A DNA stretch of 64,000 bases, from contig CM055761.1 of NCBI GenBank assembly GCA_029465975.1, positions 8,041,529 through 8,105,528 on the forward strand. The letters are read 5' to 3'. Positions 21,862 through 35,612 of this stretch are shown here, piece after piece; position 1 is the first letter of the stretch; every line of letters starts with the position of its first letter. The position numbers and the translations under genes are program-made. This DNA is from Dallia pectoralis (taxonomy: Eukaryota; Chordata; Actinopteri; Esociformes; Umbridae). The notes beneath the pieces are model-generated. The model saw only the letters and a list, made by a program, of their open reading frames with translations, was not told the origin of the DNA and did not search any database.

Positions 21862-21941
<80 letters not shown>
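21637..21941. repeat. Compound (AC)n with interspersed (ACAG)/(ACACAG) units
   Basis: A 300-bp purine-pyrimidine alternating tract with two blocks of regular cag interruptions (21721-21760 and 21797-21860). All frames are Cys/Val or His/Thr artefacts. Confidence 0.97.
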
Positions 21942-21943
<2 letters not shown>

Positions 21944-23005
21944 CTTGCATGCACATACAGGCACTTTTTCATGCATGCACACACACACACACAATGTGAA
22001 TCCCTAAAGTGAATTCCTCTGAAGTGCCAGTTTAGCTCCTTTTGCTGTGTGTGTGTGGGTGTGTGTGTTTGTGTGAGACAGAGTGTGTTTAATGTTCACC
22101 ATTATTCCATAAATGGTCGCTATATCCAGCCTCCTTTGGGGAGAGTATCCTTGGACCTGTATCTGTAGTAGCATAAACTGCCCATCCATCATCTTGCAGA
22201 ACAACTCCTGACTCAGTGTGTCTGTTTTCCTGTGTGGTATGTGTGTGTGTGTGTGTGTGTGCTCTCATGTTCTTCTGTCTGGTGAGGGGGGGAAACCCTG
22301 AACTATTGCGAAACAAGGAAATGTGACCTTTACGGATTCCCACAAGATAAACGGTCTGTTTTTGACATAGGAAAGGTGTAGGGTAAACGTTTAAGTTTAG
22401 TTATGTTGGTGTTAGGAGTTCTGAGGTCTTGGTAAATAAAAGTGGTCCTGGGTTTGGGTAGGGGTTAGTATTAGCGTCGGGTGTGAGGGAAAAGGTTTGG
22501 GGGTTCCTGCAGGTATAGCAAAGTACACTGTAAGAAATTGCTGTAAAAATACAGCCGATTTCCCACAGTAACACACTGTTTTCCTGAATTACAATATTGT
22601 ACTGTAGACAACTGAGAATGCGGGGCAAGGGAATGACATGCATGAATGATCCAAACAGTCTGCTACTGTAAATTCTAAAGCAGGATATTCACTAGAAAAA
22701 GACAAATAAAGACATGTGTATCAAAATATGACATTGAAAATAGGCTGCAATTGGTAACTTGTAAACAAGTATTAGTCATCACAGCAGTAGTTATAGTCAT
22801 GACACTGAGGGAAAATGTACGGTGGCCCTCAAGTGCAAAACACACACAAAAATGGCTGTAACCTGTTTATGGCACTCCCTACATATGACGTTGTTTTGTT
22901 GCTCATCTGATACTTCAAATCCGAACCATCTTCAAATTACTGAGCCAATGCTTTTTTTTACGAATCAATTGACCCTTCGCTTAGCCACGCCCTCCTTAGT
23001 TACTG

Positions 23006-23480
23006 TTGCTACGCCTGGCAAGCTTTCGAGCCTGGCACGTCTATTGCAGTATGTATGCACCGGTGTCAGACATTCCCAATGAGATATTTAGTCATTTTTG
23101 GCGAACAGGTGAAATATCTGAAAGGGCAAGACAAAAGGGGCTGCAGTATGCATTCGAGGGATATATCCACGACATAATATGCAACCGATTAGAGAATAAC
23201 GTCTTTAAAATTTAAGCTAAAGCCTAGGTCCCAGCGCAAGCAGCAGCTGCCTCATACGCTAACCATTCAAGTGGGAAACACACAAATTGAGGAACAGCTA
23301 TGTTCATGCACAGCAGTAATAAAGTGTACCTATAGTGAACACATGATGACTACTGTTAATGAACTGATTAAGTTCGCATTCCAACCTTTTCCTTGGAGAT
23401 CTCCGGCAAGCCCCCTGATGTCCGTCCTTAGACCTAATATACCGGGAGAGCTGCGATCGGATTGGGGTACTCAGGGGTAG
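23006..23480 (+). pseudogene. Frameshifted SWIM-zinc-finger-like coding remnant in the TIR element
   Basis: Two adjoining plus-strand frames (23006-23215, then the next frame to 23480) make one protein-like stretch broken by a frameshift near 23210. The second part holds QLCSCTAVIKCTYSEHMMTT, a degenerate CxC(n)CxH SWIM-type motif, followed by NELIKFAFQPFPW. The family is recalled from transposon-encoded fish proteins that pair SWIM with a YqaJ-type nuclease. No YqaJ motif is visible here. Confidence 0.45.
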
Positions 23481-24589
23481 GGCGTCGATTAACAAAATGC
23501 TGAAATACATTTTAAAGTATTTCAGTGAGCCTCCGTATTGCCTTTAATCATCTTATTTTACGTTCAAATATATGCATTATGAACAAAGAACCGTCATTTT
23601 CTAAGCAATGCTGTGCTGAGTAAATTTGTAGCGTTTCTGTATCATCAGCTGAACGCAATTACTTGTGCGCCCGAACTCCAGAATAACGGTAAAGGAATGC
23701 TTGTATCGTGTTCCATGCAGGCGCCAGGTGTGTATAATTACATTTGTTTGACTTTAACGGGGTTCGAATTAATCTGCAACAGAAATAATGATGCTTTAAA
23801 CTAATATTTGAGAAATATGCGATGATGTCCATCTCTGTCTTATTCGATTGTAAAGAAATTAGAAACAATTTAGTAAGACAGTAGCTTTGGCAATCGTGGT
23901 TTAATTCCAGCAAAAACTATTCCTAGATTTGGCCAAACGGAGGCATTTGGCAAAACATTGGACATTTTGTTGAGAACTAGATTTGTTTAATAGCCTATTT
24001 GTTTTTTCGGTTTTGCTAAACGTGTATTATGTTCTGTAATGTTTGTGTACATGAGTCTAGTACTATTCAGGCATATGTCAGGCATATGCGTATTCACAAA
24101 AATGTGCCTAATGTAACGTTGAAGTGTGGTTTGCCTGATTGTAACAGAACCATCCAAAAGTTTGCATCTTTTAAATCGCACACTTATATGCGTCTAATCT
24201 GATGTTAGGGCTGGCTTGGCTTGTTTTCTACATTTGAGTTAACATGTCAATACAAATGTCAAGGCTGTCCTGTCTCGGGGTGAAGGTGTTGAGGTTGCTC
24301 TTTTATTGTCCAGCTACTGATGCTACTCAATTACTTGAAGATATGAACTCTAGTATTTTTGGTGTGTTCAGGTGCTCCATGGGAATGAACCCAGACGTTT
24401 TGCCTTTTGGAAATTATGTTTGTACAATTGTACGATTATAATTATGAACTACCTGATCTAATTTGTTGTCCTTTTCATTTACATAAATTCTAAATAAATG
24501 GATCATATCATATCAAACTCTTTTTAACATGTTTGGAATGTCTTTTTTAACCTGTTCATCTGGTACATTAGCATATTGTGTAAAATGAC

Positions 24590-25085
24590 ATAAAATGTTA
24601 GCATATTTTATTCAATTGGCAGTATATGTGTTGTACTGCAACAGATGACAACTGTACTTCTAAATACTTTTGGTTACTGTAGAAATGACAGTAAGGAGCT
24701 GGCAACCTTGCTGGCAGCACTTTACCGTAATTTCTTAGAATAACAGTATGTAGCTGTTTTGACCTTCTACAGTAAACAACTGTCATCCTAAACACGGATG
24801 GCTACTGTAGGAAGACAGTAAAGAGCTGGCAACCCTGCTGCCACCATTTTACTGTATTATATCGGATAAACAGGATTGTCCTGTTTTGTACTTCTACAGT
24901 AAACAACTGTCATCCTAAACACGGATGGCTACTGTAGGAAGACAGTAAAGAGCTGGCAACCCTGCTGCCAGCATTTTACTGTATTATATCGGATAAACAG
25001 GATTGACCTGTTTTGTACTTCTACAGAAAACAACGGTAATTGTAATTACAGTATCCCTTCTGTAGAAATTACAGAGAATAGCTGG
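24590..25085. repeat. About 120-bp subterminal repeats of the TIR element, about 4 copies
   Basis: Copies centred on ttctacagtaaacaactgtc (then atcctaaacacggatggcta) and gagctggcaaccctgctgcc occur at about 24660, 24770, 24890 and 25020. Two neighbouring copies are almost identical. Confidence 0.85.
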
Positions 25086-25140
25086 CAACCCTGCTGCCAT
25101 CACATTACTGTTTTTCTACAGGGACATTTCTTACAGTGTA

Positions 25141-25627
25141 GTAATAGTGTATGCATTAGTTTATACTCGAAATCTCCATGGCCCAGTTCTGGAATCGGTG
25201 TGGGGCTTAACTATAATTGACCAACACTCTTTAACTGTTTTCTCTGTTCTCCAGGTCTTTGTAGGTATGAGGAACTGCCTGGTGTAGGTCTGTGGAGAAT
25301 GGTGTCATGCAATGATTTGTATGCCATTGCCATATTAAAGATACAGAACATGTCAGAAACACAACCTTATTGAAAAAAGTTGCCATTGAAAACATAACTT
25401 AGAATACGGACGGGTATCACTTATTCAAACATGAACAGTGGAGTAGTTCGAATGAGACAGAGAAATAAGGAAATGTAGAGCCTGAGAGAAAGAGTGAGAT
25501 ATAGAGAGATATAATCATATAATTAGACCTCATTAAGGGCACAGTAATGCAGAAAGGTGTGCGTGTGTGTTTGTGATAATGCTTGCATGTGTGTGTGAGT
25601 GAAAGCATGCAATTGTGTGTGTTTGTC

Positions 25628-25660
<33 letters not shown>

Positions 25661-27020
25661 CAGAGTAGACCCAGATATCTCCTGGGAGGGCTATAGAGGA
25701 TGGAAACAGATTGAGATGGGGAATTCTCACTCATATACATCCAGTTCTGGAAGGGTTCCGACACCAACCAACTTAGAATAGGCAGAGAGGGAGGCGTAGA
25801 TAAGGAGGCGAGGTGTGCCTGCATGCGTGTGTGTGTGTGGTCATACATGAGTGTGTGTGTGTGATAGGGGACAGGGCAGGTAGAAGGCAGAGAGAGTTTG
25901 TGAGTGTGTGTGGTGGCATGTGTGTTCGAAGTGTGTGGAGAATTGGGGTGAAGCGGGTGAACCAAAGAGACCCAAGACGAGTCCAGGAAAATGAGTCGGA
26001 GCTCCCGGTAGAATTAAGACATTATTATAGGACAGAAGCCCTGTGATACGGATGAGACACGGTGAGAGGTGAGATCGAATGGATGATGTTAATGTGATGA
26101 CGATGGTCAGGACAATTAGAACTGGGATGATTTTATCGACTTAACCGCTCTTTCAACCGAGAGAACAAATACTCATTTTCGGCCTTCAGATTCAAGACAG
26201 TGCACAGAACAACGCATATTATGGAAGATATAAAACTATGTATACATTGAAAAATGAACATTACAATAAAATTAATTGAGTGTGGACACAGAACCACGAA
26301 TAAGGCATTTAGCAGATGTAGTTTCCCTTCAGGTGTATCCAAGGTGATATATCTTCTGCTGTGCAGGATACTAGTATTGTAGCAGATGTAAAGACGTGAG
26401 CTGAGGTAGAGAGGGCAGTTACCTAAAAATGACTTGGTATCAGTGAGTCTGGAAGTGAGTCTGAAGGGAGGGCTTGTTAACCAGTGTGTGAAGGTCAAGC
26501 TGATAAGTGTTGAAAGGGACAGAGGTTACAAAGCAGATAGAATAGTGATAAATTACACCTACCCACATACTTAGGTAGGTGGTGACATTCCAACGCAGCA
26601 CCATCCAGGGCAAAGATGTTTCGGGAGCAAGACTGTTGTGGAAGGCTTAGATCAAAAAGCAAGCATTTCGTTTTTTTGTATCAAGGAGTAGATGGAGGTC
26701 AGCAAAGGCATGTTGACTGTGTTTAAAGCTATGATAAATGGTGGACACAAAAGTCTAAAGGGCCTGTTGTGTACAAGATAGTGTCATCAGGATCAAGGTG
26801 GATGGGGGAGTAACTGGCAGCAAGGGAAACAGGGAATATGATAGGTCCAAGAATAGAACCCCGTGGGACACCAATGTTAACTGCCAGAGAAAAGGAGGAG
26901 GGCCCTCAGATTTGACACATAATACGGAATTATATTTCCATGGAGGGGTGTACCTGGTCTGCAACAATGTTTTGGTAGGAGATACGTGTCAAATTGTGGT
27001 CTACATGAACGCCTGGACTT
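25141..27020. other. No gene recognised; short TG-rich patches
   Basis: Unique DNA with microsatellite-like TG tracts at 25560-25660 and 25825-25930. The block 26600-26960 has the flavour of an old retroelement (ccccgtgggacaccaatgtt) but no diagnostic motif. Confidence 0.35.
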
Positions 27021-27025
27021 GAATG

Positions 27026-28022
27026 CCAGGTTTTCATCTCTCCTCAGGGTTACTGACCTCCCAGGTTTGCATCTCTCCTCTAGGTTACTGACCTCCCAGG
27101 TTCTCATCTCTAGTCTGGGTTACTGACCTCCCAGGTTCTCATCTCTCCTCAGTATGACTGACCTCCCAGATTCTCATCTCTCGTCTGGATGATTGACCTC
27201 CCAGGTTCTCATCTCTTCTCAGGATGACTGACCTCCCAGGTTCTCATCTCTCCTGAGGATGACTGACCTCCCAGGTTCTCATCTCTACTCTGGGTTACTG
27301 ACCTCCCAGGTTCTCATCTCTCCTCTGGGTTACTGACCTCCCAGTTTCTCATCTCGCCTCTGGGTTACTGACCTCCCAGGTTCTCATCTCTCCTCAGTAT
27401 GACTGACCTCCCAGATTCTCATCTCTCGTCTGGATGATTGACCTCCCAGGTTCTCATCTCTTCTCAGGATGACTGACCTCCCAGGTTCTCATCTCTACTC
27501 TGGGTTACTGACCTCCCAGGTTCTCATCTCTCCTGAGGATGACTGACCTCCCAGGTTCCCATCTCTACTCTGGGTTACTGACCTCCCAGGTTCTCATCTC
27601 TCCTCTGGGTTACTGACCTTCCAGGTTCTCATCTCTCCTCTGGGTTACTGACCTCACAGGTTCTCATCTCTCCTCTGGGTTACTGACCTTCCAGGTTCTC
27701 ATCTCTCCTCTGGGTTACTGACCTCCCAGGTTCTCATCTTTCCTGTACATAGCTACCTTGGATTTTTATTAGATTTTACTATTGTATTGTGGTTATATGA
27801 TGTATATTTCTTAGATAGGTCTTTCCATTTTTTTAATTATTGTATTGCAATGTTGGGGAGGGCGAGATCTAAGCATTTCTTTGCATAACTTGTTATTGTA
27901 ATGACAAATAAACACCCTTGAACCTTGAACCCAGGTTCTCATCTCTCCTCTAGGTTACTGCCCTCCCAAGTTCTCATCTCTCCTCAGGATGACTTTCCTG
28001 CCACGTTCTCATCTTTCCACAG
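27026..28022. repeat. 35-bp minisatellite (about 22 copies) interrupted by a LINE-like tail
   Basis: The unit is tgacctcccaggttctcatc plus tctcctctgggttac. The array runs 27026-27742 and resumes at 27930-28022 after an unrelated insertion. Variants of the second half (ggatgac, gggttac, gtatgac) occur in repeating order, suggesting multi-unit duplications. Confidence 0.95.
27743..27930 (+). mobile_element. LINE or SINE 3' tail inserted in the 35-bp array
   Basis: AT-rich sequence ending ttattgtaatgacaaataaa, then cacccttgaaccttgaacc. A short direct-repeat terminus of this kind (ttgaacc twice) is typical of fish CR1/L2-like LINE 3' ends. Confidence 0.55.
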
Positions 28023-28621
28023 GAGCATCGGAGGGGAGGAGAAAGGAGGTCAATGTTGGGTGGAGGTGCGGCCCTGCCATTGCTTCTGCCCCAGTGACAC
28101 ATCCATCTGTCAAGATCGATTGAGTTTCCTTGGAGCTGGCAGCACATCCTGGGCCTGCTGTTGTAGTGGCATCGGCTCTTCCGGTCCGGTCGTCTCTCCC
28201 CTATAACGCAGAGCCTCAGGGTTACATCACATGCTGACAAGGGGCCATGACACACATACACTTTTGTTTTTAACCATCCTTCTATCCTTGTGGTAAACAT
28301 AATTTGATTTCACATTTTCCTAAGCCCATAACCCTTATTCTAATTGTATCCCTGATCTGAACCTAGCCTTACCTCCAGCCATAACCTCAATAAACTAACA
28401 TGTATGCCTCCACTAAACATGACCCTGAATCTCATATGTAATGCCTAAACCAAAAACTGGCACTCATTCCATTTCTAACACCAATTTTACATTATACACT
28501 AAATCTTTCTGTTCCCCTGTTTTACTATGTTTGTGAGAACAATTCTCACAAGTAATTGTAAATGATTGGACAATTTGATATCCTTATGACATTTTGGTGG
28601 CATAAAAATACTTTTTCTGGC

Positions 28622-29150
28622 ATATCAGAATCAGAATCAGGTTTATTCGCCAAGTCTGTTAACACACACACCAATTCTTTTCTGCCACTAGCTGCAGCAT
28701 TTAGAACACATTTTTAAAGACCTACACAAACAGTGCAAACAGTGCAAACAGAGCAAAAACACAAAACACGAGCAGTCAAGAAACCCTGCCTAGTTGGCAT
28801 ATGTACTGGATAAATATTGAATGTGTAATATGTAATGTGTAAGATTCTGGCATAGGTTCCATCAGTAGTCATTTAGCCCTGTGATCTTTGGTTTATTGGC
28901 GACTGGGATGATAGTGAAGATTGAAGCAGGCTGGAACGCTGCATGACTCCAATGATTTTTTTTAAATGTCTGTGAACACTGCAGATAACTGGTCAGCACC
29001 GTGCTTGAGGGTGGAGGCAGAGACTACATCAGTACCAGCTGCCTTCCTTGGGTTTTGACTCTTGAATAGTCAGTTAACGTCCCTCTCCAGTATAGAAAGT
29101 CCCATAGTTGCTTTAGGAAAGCTATTTCAAATCCGGTAAAGGTTAGGATA
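28622..29150 (-). mobile_element. Probable LINE 3' end, minus strand
   Basis: On the minus strand it ends acttggcgaataaacctgat, then tctgattctgat, the characteristic simple-repeat 3' terminus of fish CR1/L2-like LINEs. Adjacent sequence to about 29110 (tgaacactgcagataactgg, cagcaccgtgct) has a recalled resemblance to degenerate LINE coding sequence. The 5' boundary is uncertain. Confidence 0.45.
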
Positions 29151-29286
29151 AGAGAGGACCTTTTGGAAAAGAGGGATGATTTAAGTGTGTCTGGCGATAG
29201 AGGAGGGCCAACGGCAGTGTCCCTCCCATTCTAGGTCAGATAATGTGGGTTTAAAAGAAACAGGTCCTGCCAAAGGCAGAAGAGAA

Positions 29287-30860
<1,574 letters not shown>

Positions 30861-32135
30861 CTGTCTGTAACCTCCTGTGTCTCTACATATAGTGACTGTC
30901 TCCTAGTGTCTGTACTTCTCCTGTGTCTCTACATATAGTGACTGTCTCCTAGTGTCTGTACTTCTCCTGTGTCTCTACATATAGTGACTGTCTCCTAGTG
31001 TCTGTAACCTCCTGTGTCTCTACATATAGTGACTGTCTCCTAGTGTCTGTACCTCTCCTGTGTCTCTACATATAGTGACTGTCTCCTGGTGTCTGTAACC
31101 TCCTGTGTCTCTACATATAGTGACTGTCTCCTAGTGTCTGTACCCTCCTGTGTCTGTACATATAGTGACTGTCTCCTAGTGTCTGTAACCTCCTGTGTCT
31201 CTACATATAGTGACTGTCTCCTAGTGTCTGTAACCTCCTGTCTCTCTACATATAGTGACTGTCTAGTGTCTGTAACCTCCTGTGTCTCTACATATAGTGA
31301 CTGTCTCCTAGTGTCTGTAACCTCCTGTGTCTCTACATATAGTGACTGTCTCCAAGTGTCTGTACCCTCCTGTGTCTCTACATATAGTGACTTTCTTCTA
31401 GTGTCTGTACCCATCCTGTATCTCTACATATAGTGACTGTCTCCTAGTGTCTGTAACCTCCTGTGTCTCTACATATAGTGACTGTCTCCTAGTGTCTGTA
31501 CCCCTCCTGTGTCTCTACATATAGTGACTGTCTCCTGGTGTCTGTACCCATCATGTGTCTCTACATATAGTGACTGTCTCCTAGTGTCTGTAACCTCCTG
31601 TGTCTCTACATATAGTGACTGTCTCCTAGTGTCTGTAACCTCCTGTGTCTCTACATATAGTGACTGTCTCCTAGTGTCTGTACTTCTCCTGTGTCTCTCT
31701 ACATATAGTGACTGTCTCCTAGTGTCTGTACTTCTCCTGTCTCTCTACATATAGTGACTGTCTCCTGGTGTCTGTAACCTCCTGTGTCTCTACATATAGT
31801 GACTGTCTCCTAGTGTCTGTACCCTCCTGTGTCTCTACATATAGTGACTGTCTCCTAGTGTCTGTAACCTCCTGTGTCTCTACATATAGTGACTGTCTCC
31901 TAGTGTCTGTACTTCTCCTGTGTCTCTACATATAGTGACTGTCTCCTAGTGTCTGTACTTCTCCTGTGTCTCTACATATAGTGACTGTCTCCTGGTGTCT
32001 GTAACCTCCTGTGTCTCTACATATAGTGACTGTCTCCTAGTGTCTGTACTTCTCCTGTGTCTCTACATATAGTGACTGTCTCCTGGTGTCTGTAACCTCC
32101 TGTGTCTCTACATATAGTGACTGTCTAGTGTCTGC
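30861..32135. repeat. 45-bp minisatellite, about 28 copies
   Basis: The unit is tgtaacctcctgtgtctcta plus catatagtgactgtctcctagtgtc. The step between units is 45 bp (for example 31111 to 31156), with occasional 4-6 bp losses (ctgtctagtg) and an aacc/acttc/accc polymorphism. Confidence 0.96.
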
Positions 32136-32530
32136 ATCCTACTGGTCGGTTGTGATAGTTATCAATAACAATCCCTCCCCTCCTTCCCATTTCTCTCCAA
32201 CTCTCTTTAGTGCCAGTGGGTTGGTGCAGAGACAAATGGATCCACCAATGCCCTCTGTTCTCTCCATCATCTTTCCCTGTCTCTCTCTCTCTGTTCTCTC
32301 CATCCTCTTTCCCTGTCTCTCTCTCTCTCTGTTCTCTCCATCATCTTTCCCTGTCTCTCTCTATCTCTCTGCATGTTGAGAGTATGGGTGCATGCTGGGA
32401 GTTTGGTATGTGTTGAAAGGCCTGGCGTGTTTTTTCTTGGAATTTACATTTCCTTTAAGTGATAGTGGAGGGTATTTTTTCAGAATTAGCGTGGGTTGTT
32501 GGGGATGGCGACCTGTTTGGGGACAACCAT
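32136..32530. other. CT-rich simple sequence and flank of the LINE fragment
   Basis: Imperfect ctctccatcatctttccctg repeats at 32255-32370, then unique sequence leading into the LINE remnant. No gene seen. Confidence 0.6.
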
Positions 32531-34130
32531 CCTTGTCACTTAGGTTCGTTACAGACGCTACTATCACAGTGGAGAAAGTTCTGGTCACCGTGGCTGAGAA
32601 GGTAGATTATGATAAGGCGTTGTAGATGAACAAGGTGGTGGTCGTTTTTCTTACGGAAGAACGACTTGTCAATTGGATGGTTGAGCAAATGAGGTCCCAG
32701 ACCGCATAGCTTGTTTTAGTTGACTTCAGGAGGCGTCGAGGCAGTGTGATCGAGAGGGGTGTTTGGTTGTAGGAGGGGACTGGAATTGTACGGTGAATTT
32801 TACCGTTGACCGCACTAGTGAGGAACCTCACCTGCACTCGGCAACTTGTCTGGACAGTGTCTTAGCTGAGATTTCAGTGTCGAGAATTCGAAATGCCTTG
32901 GTCAGGCAGACCACATGGTTGAAGGTGGGTGGGTTAGTGCAGCAAGGTTAGACAGGATCTGTGCCTCTGAGCATTATGGTGGTAGGATAGTGGGGTGTCA
33001 CATTGTTCCTCTGGGGTTCTCAGATCACCACTTGGTCACGGTTGAGGTCCATATGTCCTGTTCGCAACCAAGGCCTTGTCATTGGTATTTTAATGTTAAG
33101 TTGTTGCAGGGTGGTGTTTGGTGAACATTTATTATTGTTTTGGGAACATTAGAGAGCTGCTAAGAGGGACTATGAGTCCTTGGGGCAGTGGTGTGATGTT
33201 GGGAAGACACAAATACGTGTTTCTGTCAGCAATACACAGCATTTTCAGGCATGGAGGTTAAGGAGGCTGTTATGGGCCTTGAACAAGATATCAGAGCTGT
33301 TGAGCTAAAATGACTCACTCAGACCCTGGGCTAGTGGCGTCCTTACAGGATGAGAATTATGGGCTGAGATCCTGTTTCCATGCCTTGGTTAGGTCACCCT
33401 TTGCCGCCCTTAAAGACATGGTTGCTCCTAGCACTTTCTTATTCAACCTGGGGCTGCCAATCTCACACTGCATACAGATGGTCTGCCTTCGTCTCCCTGA
33501 TGGGAAGGTGACCTCCATGGATGCTGAGATGCATCAACATGCTGTGGACTTCTACTCAGCTCTTTATAAAGCGGAGGTCTGTGATCGTCAGTGTTTATTG
33601 CGCAAACTTCTTGAACTGGGAGCTGAGCAGAGAGCTGCTTTGGACTCGGAAATTACGATGCAGGAACTGTCCGCGGACGTTTTGGCGCTTTCCTCCGGCC
33701 GTGCGCCTGGCATTGATGAATTGCCGTCTGACTTGTATACGTTTTTATGGGGGACGTTTTTTTTTCCTGATGTGGTGTGTGAATCTTTTCATGATATTTC
33801 CCTTATACTGCTGTCCTATTCCTTTTACCTAAGTATAGGGAATTTTACTATGTTAAAAATTGGCGTCATGTGATGTTGTTGTGTGTAGATTATTTCCAAT
33901 TTTCTTTATTATTTCCAATTTTTTTAGATTATCTGGAGCTGTTGGTCCACAGGATTCCGTCATATTGTATACGAGTCATATTGTATATCAGTTATATTGT
34001 TGATCATTTGTTTTTGATCAGGGATGTGTTGGATATTTGTAAGATGTCTGATATGAGTGTTGGTTTGCTCTCCTTAGGTCAGGAGAAGGCTTTAGACAGT
34101 GTTTTTATATTTAAATATGTATTTATTTTC
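32530..34130 (+). mobile_element. Dead Tx1/L1-like LINE (ORF1, endonuclease and RT remnants)
   Basis: Plus-strand protein fragments appear in LINE order. There is an ORF1-like EKVLVTVAEKVDYDKAL and MNKVVVVFLTEERLVN (32570-32680), and an endonuclease VVGGDWNCTVNFTVDRTSEE (32763-32825). The endonuclease end GFSDHHLVTVEVHMS follows (33015-33060). The ORF2 linker LSSGRAPGIDELPSDLY is at 33683-33740, and an RT segment LDICKMSDMSVGLLSLGQEK is near 34030-34090. Most of ORF1 and the first part of the endonuclease are deleted, several stops and frameshifts occur, and the RT motif-A Asp appears replaced by Gly. Confidence 0.8.
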
Positions 34131-34236
34131 ATTTTAACTTTATTTAAGCAGGTAGGTCTGGGATCGATGAGAACAAATTATAATCTGAAACGGCGACCTG
34201 GGATCGTTTGACCTACGGAGGAATGTTGTAGCTGAA

Positions 34237-35612
34237 GTCTGGAGTATGCCTACTTCATACTGGTTGGGGTCACTGAGGGTGGAGTATGTCTACTATAAAC
34301 TGGTTGGGGTCACTGAGGGTGGAGTATGTCTACTATAAACTGGTTGGGGACACTGAGGGGGTAGTATGCTCACTATAAACTGGTTGGGGACACAGAGGGT
34401 GGAGTATGTCTACTATAAACTGGTTGGGGACACAGAGGGTGGAGTATGTCTACTATAAACTGGTTGGGGACACAGAGGGTGGAGTATGTCTACTATAAAC
34501 TGGTTGGGGACACAGAGGGTGGAGTATGTCTACTATAAACTGGTTGGGGACACAGAGGGTGGAGTATGTCTACTACTAACTGGTTGGGGACACTGAGGGT
34601 GGAGTATGTCTACTATAAACTGGTTGGGGACACAGAGGGTGGAGTATGTCTACTATAAACTGGTTGGGGACACAGAGGGTGGAGTATGTCTACTATAAAC
34701 TGGTTGGGGACACTGAGGGGGTAGTATGCTCACTATAAACTGGTTGGGGACACAGAGGGTGGAGTATGTCTACTATAAACTGGTTGGGGACACTGAGGGG
34801 TAGTATGCTCACTATAAACTGGTTGGGGACACAGAGGGTGGAGTATGTCTACTATAAACTGGTTGGGGACACAGAGGGTGGAGTATGTCTACTATAAACT
34901 GGTTGGGGACACAGAGGGTGGAGTATGTCTACTATAAACTGGTTGGGGACACAGAGGGTGGAGTATGTCTACTATAAACTGGTTGGGGACACAGAGGGTG
35001 GAGTATGTCTACTATAAACTGGTTGGGGACACAGAGGGTGGAGTATGTCTACTATAAACTGGTTGGGGACACAGAGGGTGGAGTATGTCTACTACTAACT
35101 GGTTGGGGACACAGAGGGTGGAGTATGTCTACTATAAACTGGTTGGGGACACAGAGGGTGGAGTATGTCTACTATAAACTGGTTGGGGACACAGAGGGTG
35201 GAGTATGTCTACTACTAACTGGTTGGGGACACAGAGGGTGGAGTATGTCTACTATAAACTGGTTGGGGACACAGAGGGTGGAGTATGTCTACTATAAACT
35301 GGTTGGGGACACAGAGGGTGGAGTATGTCTACTATAAACTGGTTGGGGACACAGAGGGTGGAGTATGTCTACTACTAACTGGTTGGGGACACAGAGGGTG
35401 GAGTATGTCTACTATAAACTGGTTGGGGACACAGAGGGTGGAGTATGTCTACTATAAACTGGTTGGGGACACAGAGGGTGGAGTATGTCTACTACTAACT
35501 GGTTGGGGTCACTGAGGGTGGAGTATGTCTACTACTAACTGGTTGGGGACACTGAGGGGGTAGTATGTCTACTATAAACTGGTTGGGGACACAGAGGGTG
35601 GAGTATGTCTAC
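34237..35612. repeat. 40-bp minisatellite, about 34 copies
   Basis: The unit is ggagtatgtctactataaac plus tggttggggacacagagggt. It is highly homogeneous; variants are actactaac for actataaac and a ggggtagtatgctc form at 34359, 34709 and about 34797. It starts about 100 bp after the LINE RT remnant. Confidence 0.97.

Larger units (their letters stand above)
22524..25140 (+). mobile_element. TIR-bounded 2.6-kb DNA transposon remnant with SWIM-like zinc-finger coding sequence
   Basis: The left end tacactgtaagaaattgctg and right end gggacatttcttacagtgta are inverted repeats. Near the right end are several approximately 120-bp subterminal repeats carrying gagctggcaaccctgctgcc and ttttactgt words, and the left end has related short motifs. 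Internally, plus-strand frames read NEIFSHFWRTGEISERARQK, then GLQYAFEGYIHDIICNRLEN (23080-23200). After a frameshift they continue LTIQVGNTQIEEQLCSCTAV with C.YSEHM (23260-23370). That CxC...C...H arrangement resembles the SWIM zinc finger of fish transposon-encoded proteins. A TA is present at each end, consistent with a TA target duplication. Superfamily unassigned. Confidence 0.7.

Noticed and set aside
21501..22007. Cys/Val and Thr/His frames in several phases, repeated at 29.2, 38.0 and 40.4 kb
   Set aside because: Translations of (AC)n and (TG)n microsatellites.
26600..26960. Possible retroelement coding remnant (ccccgtgggacacc)
   Set aside because: No frame or motif could be assigned on either strand.
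33310..33873. 187-residue plus-strand frame as a host gene
   Set aside because: SSGRAPGID and DFYSALYKAE motifs are those of a LINE ORF2 linker; flanking remnants are also LINE.
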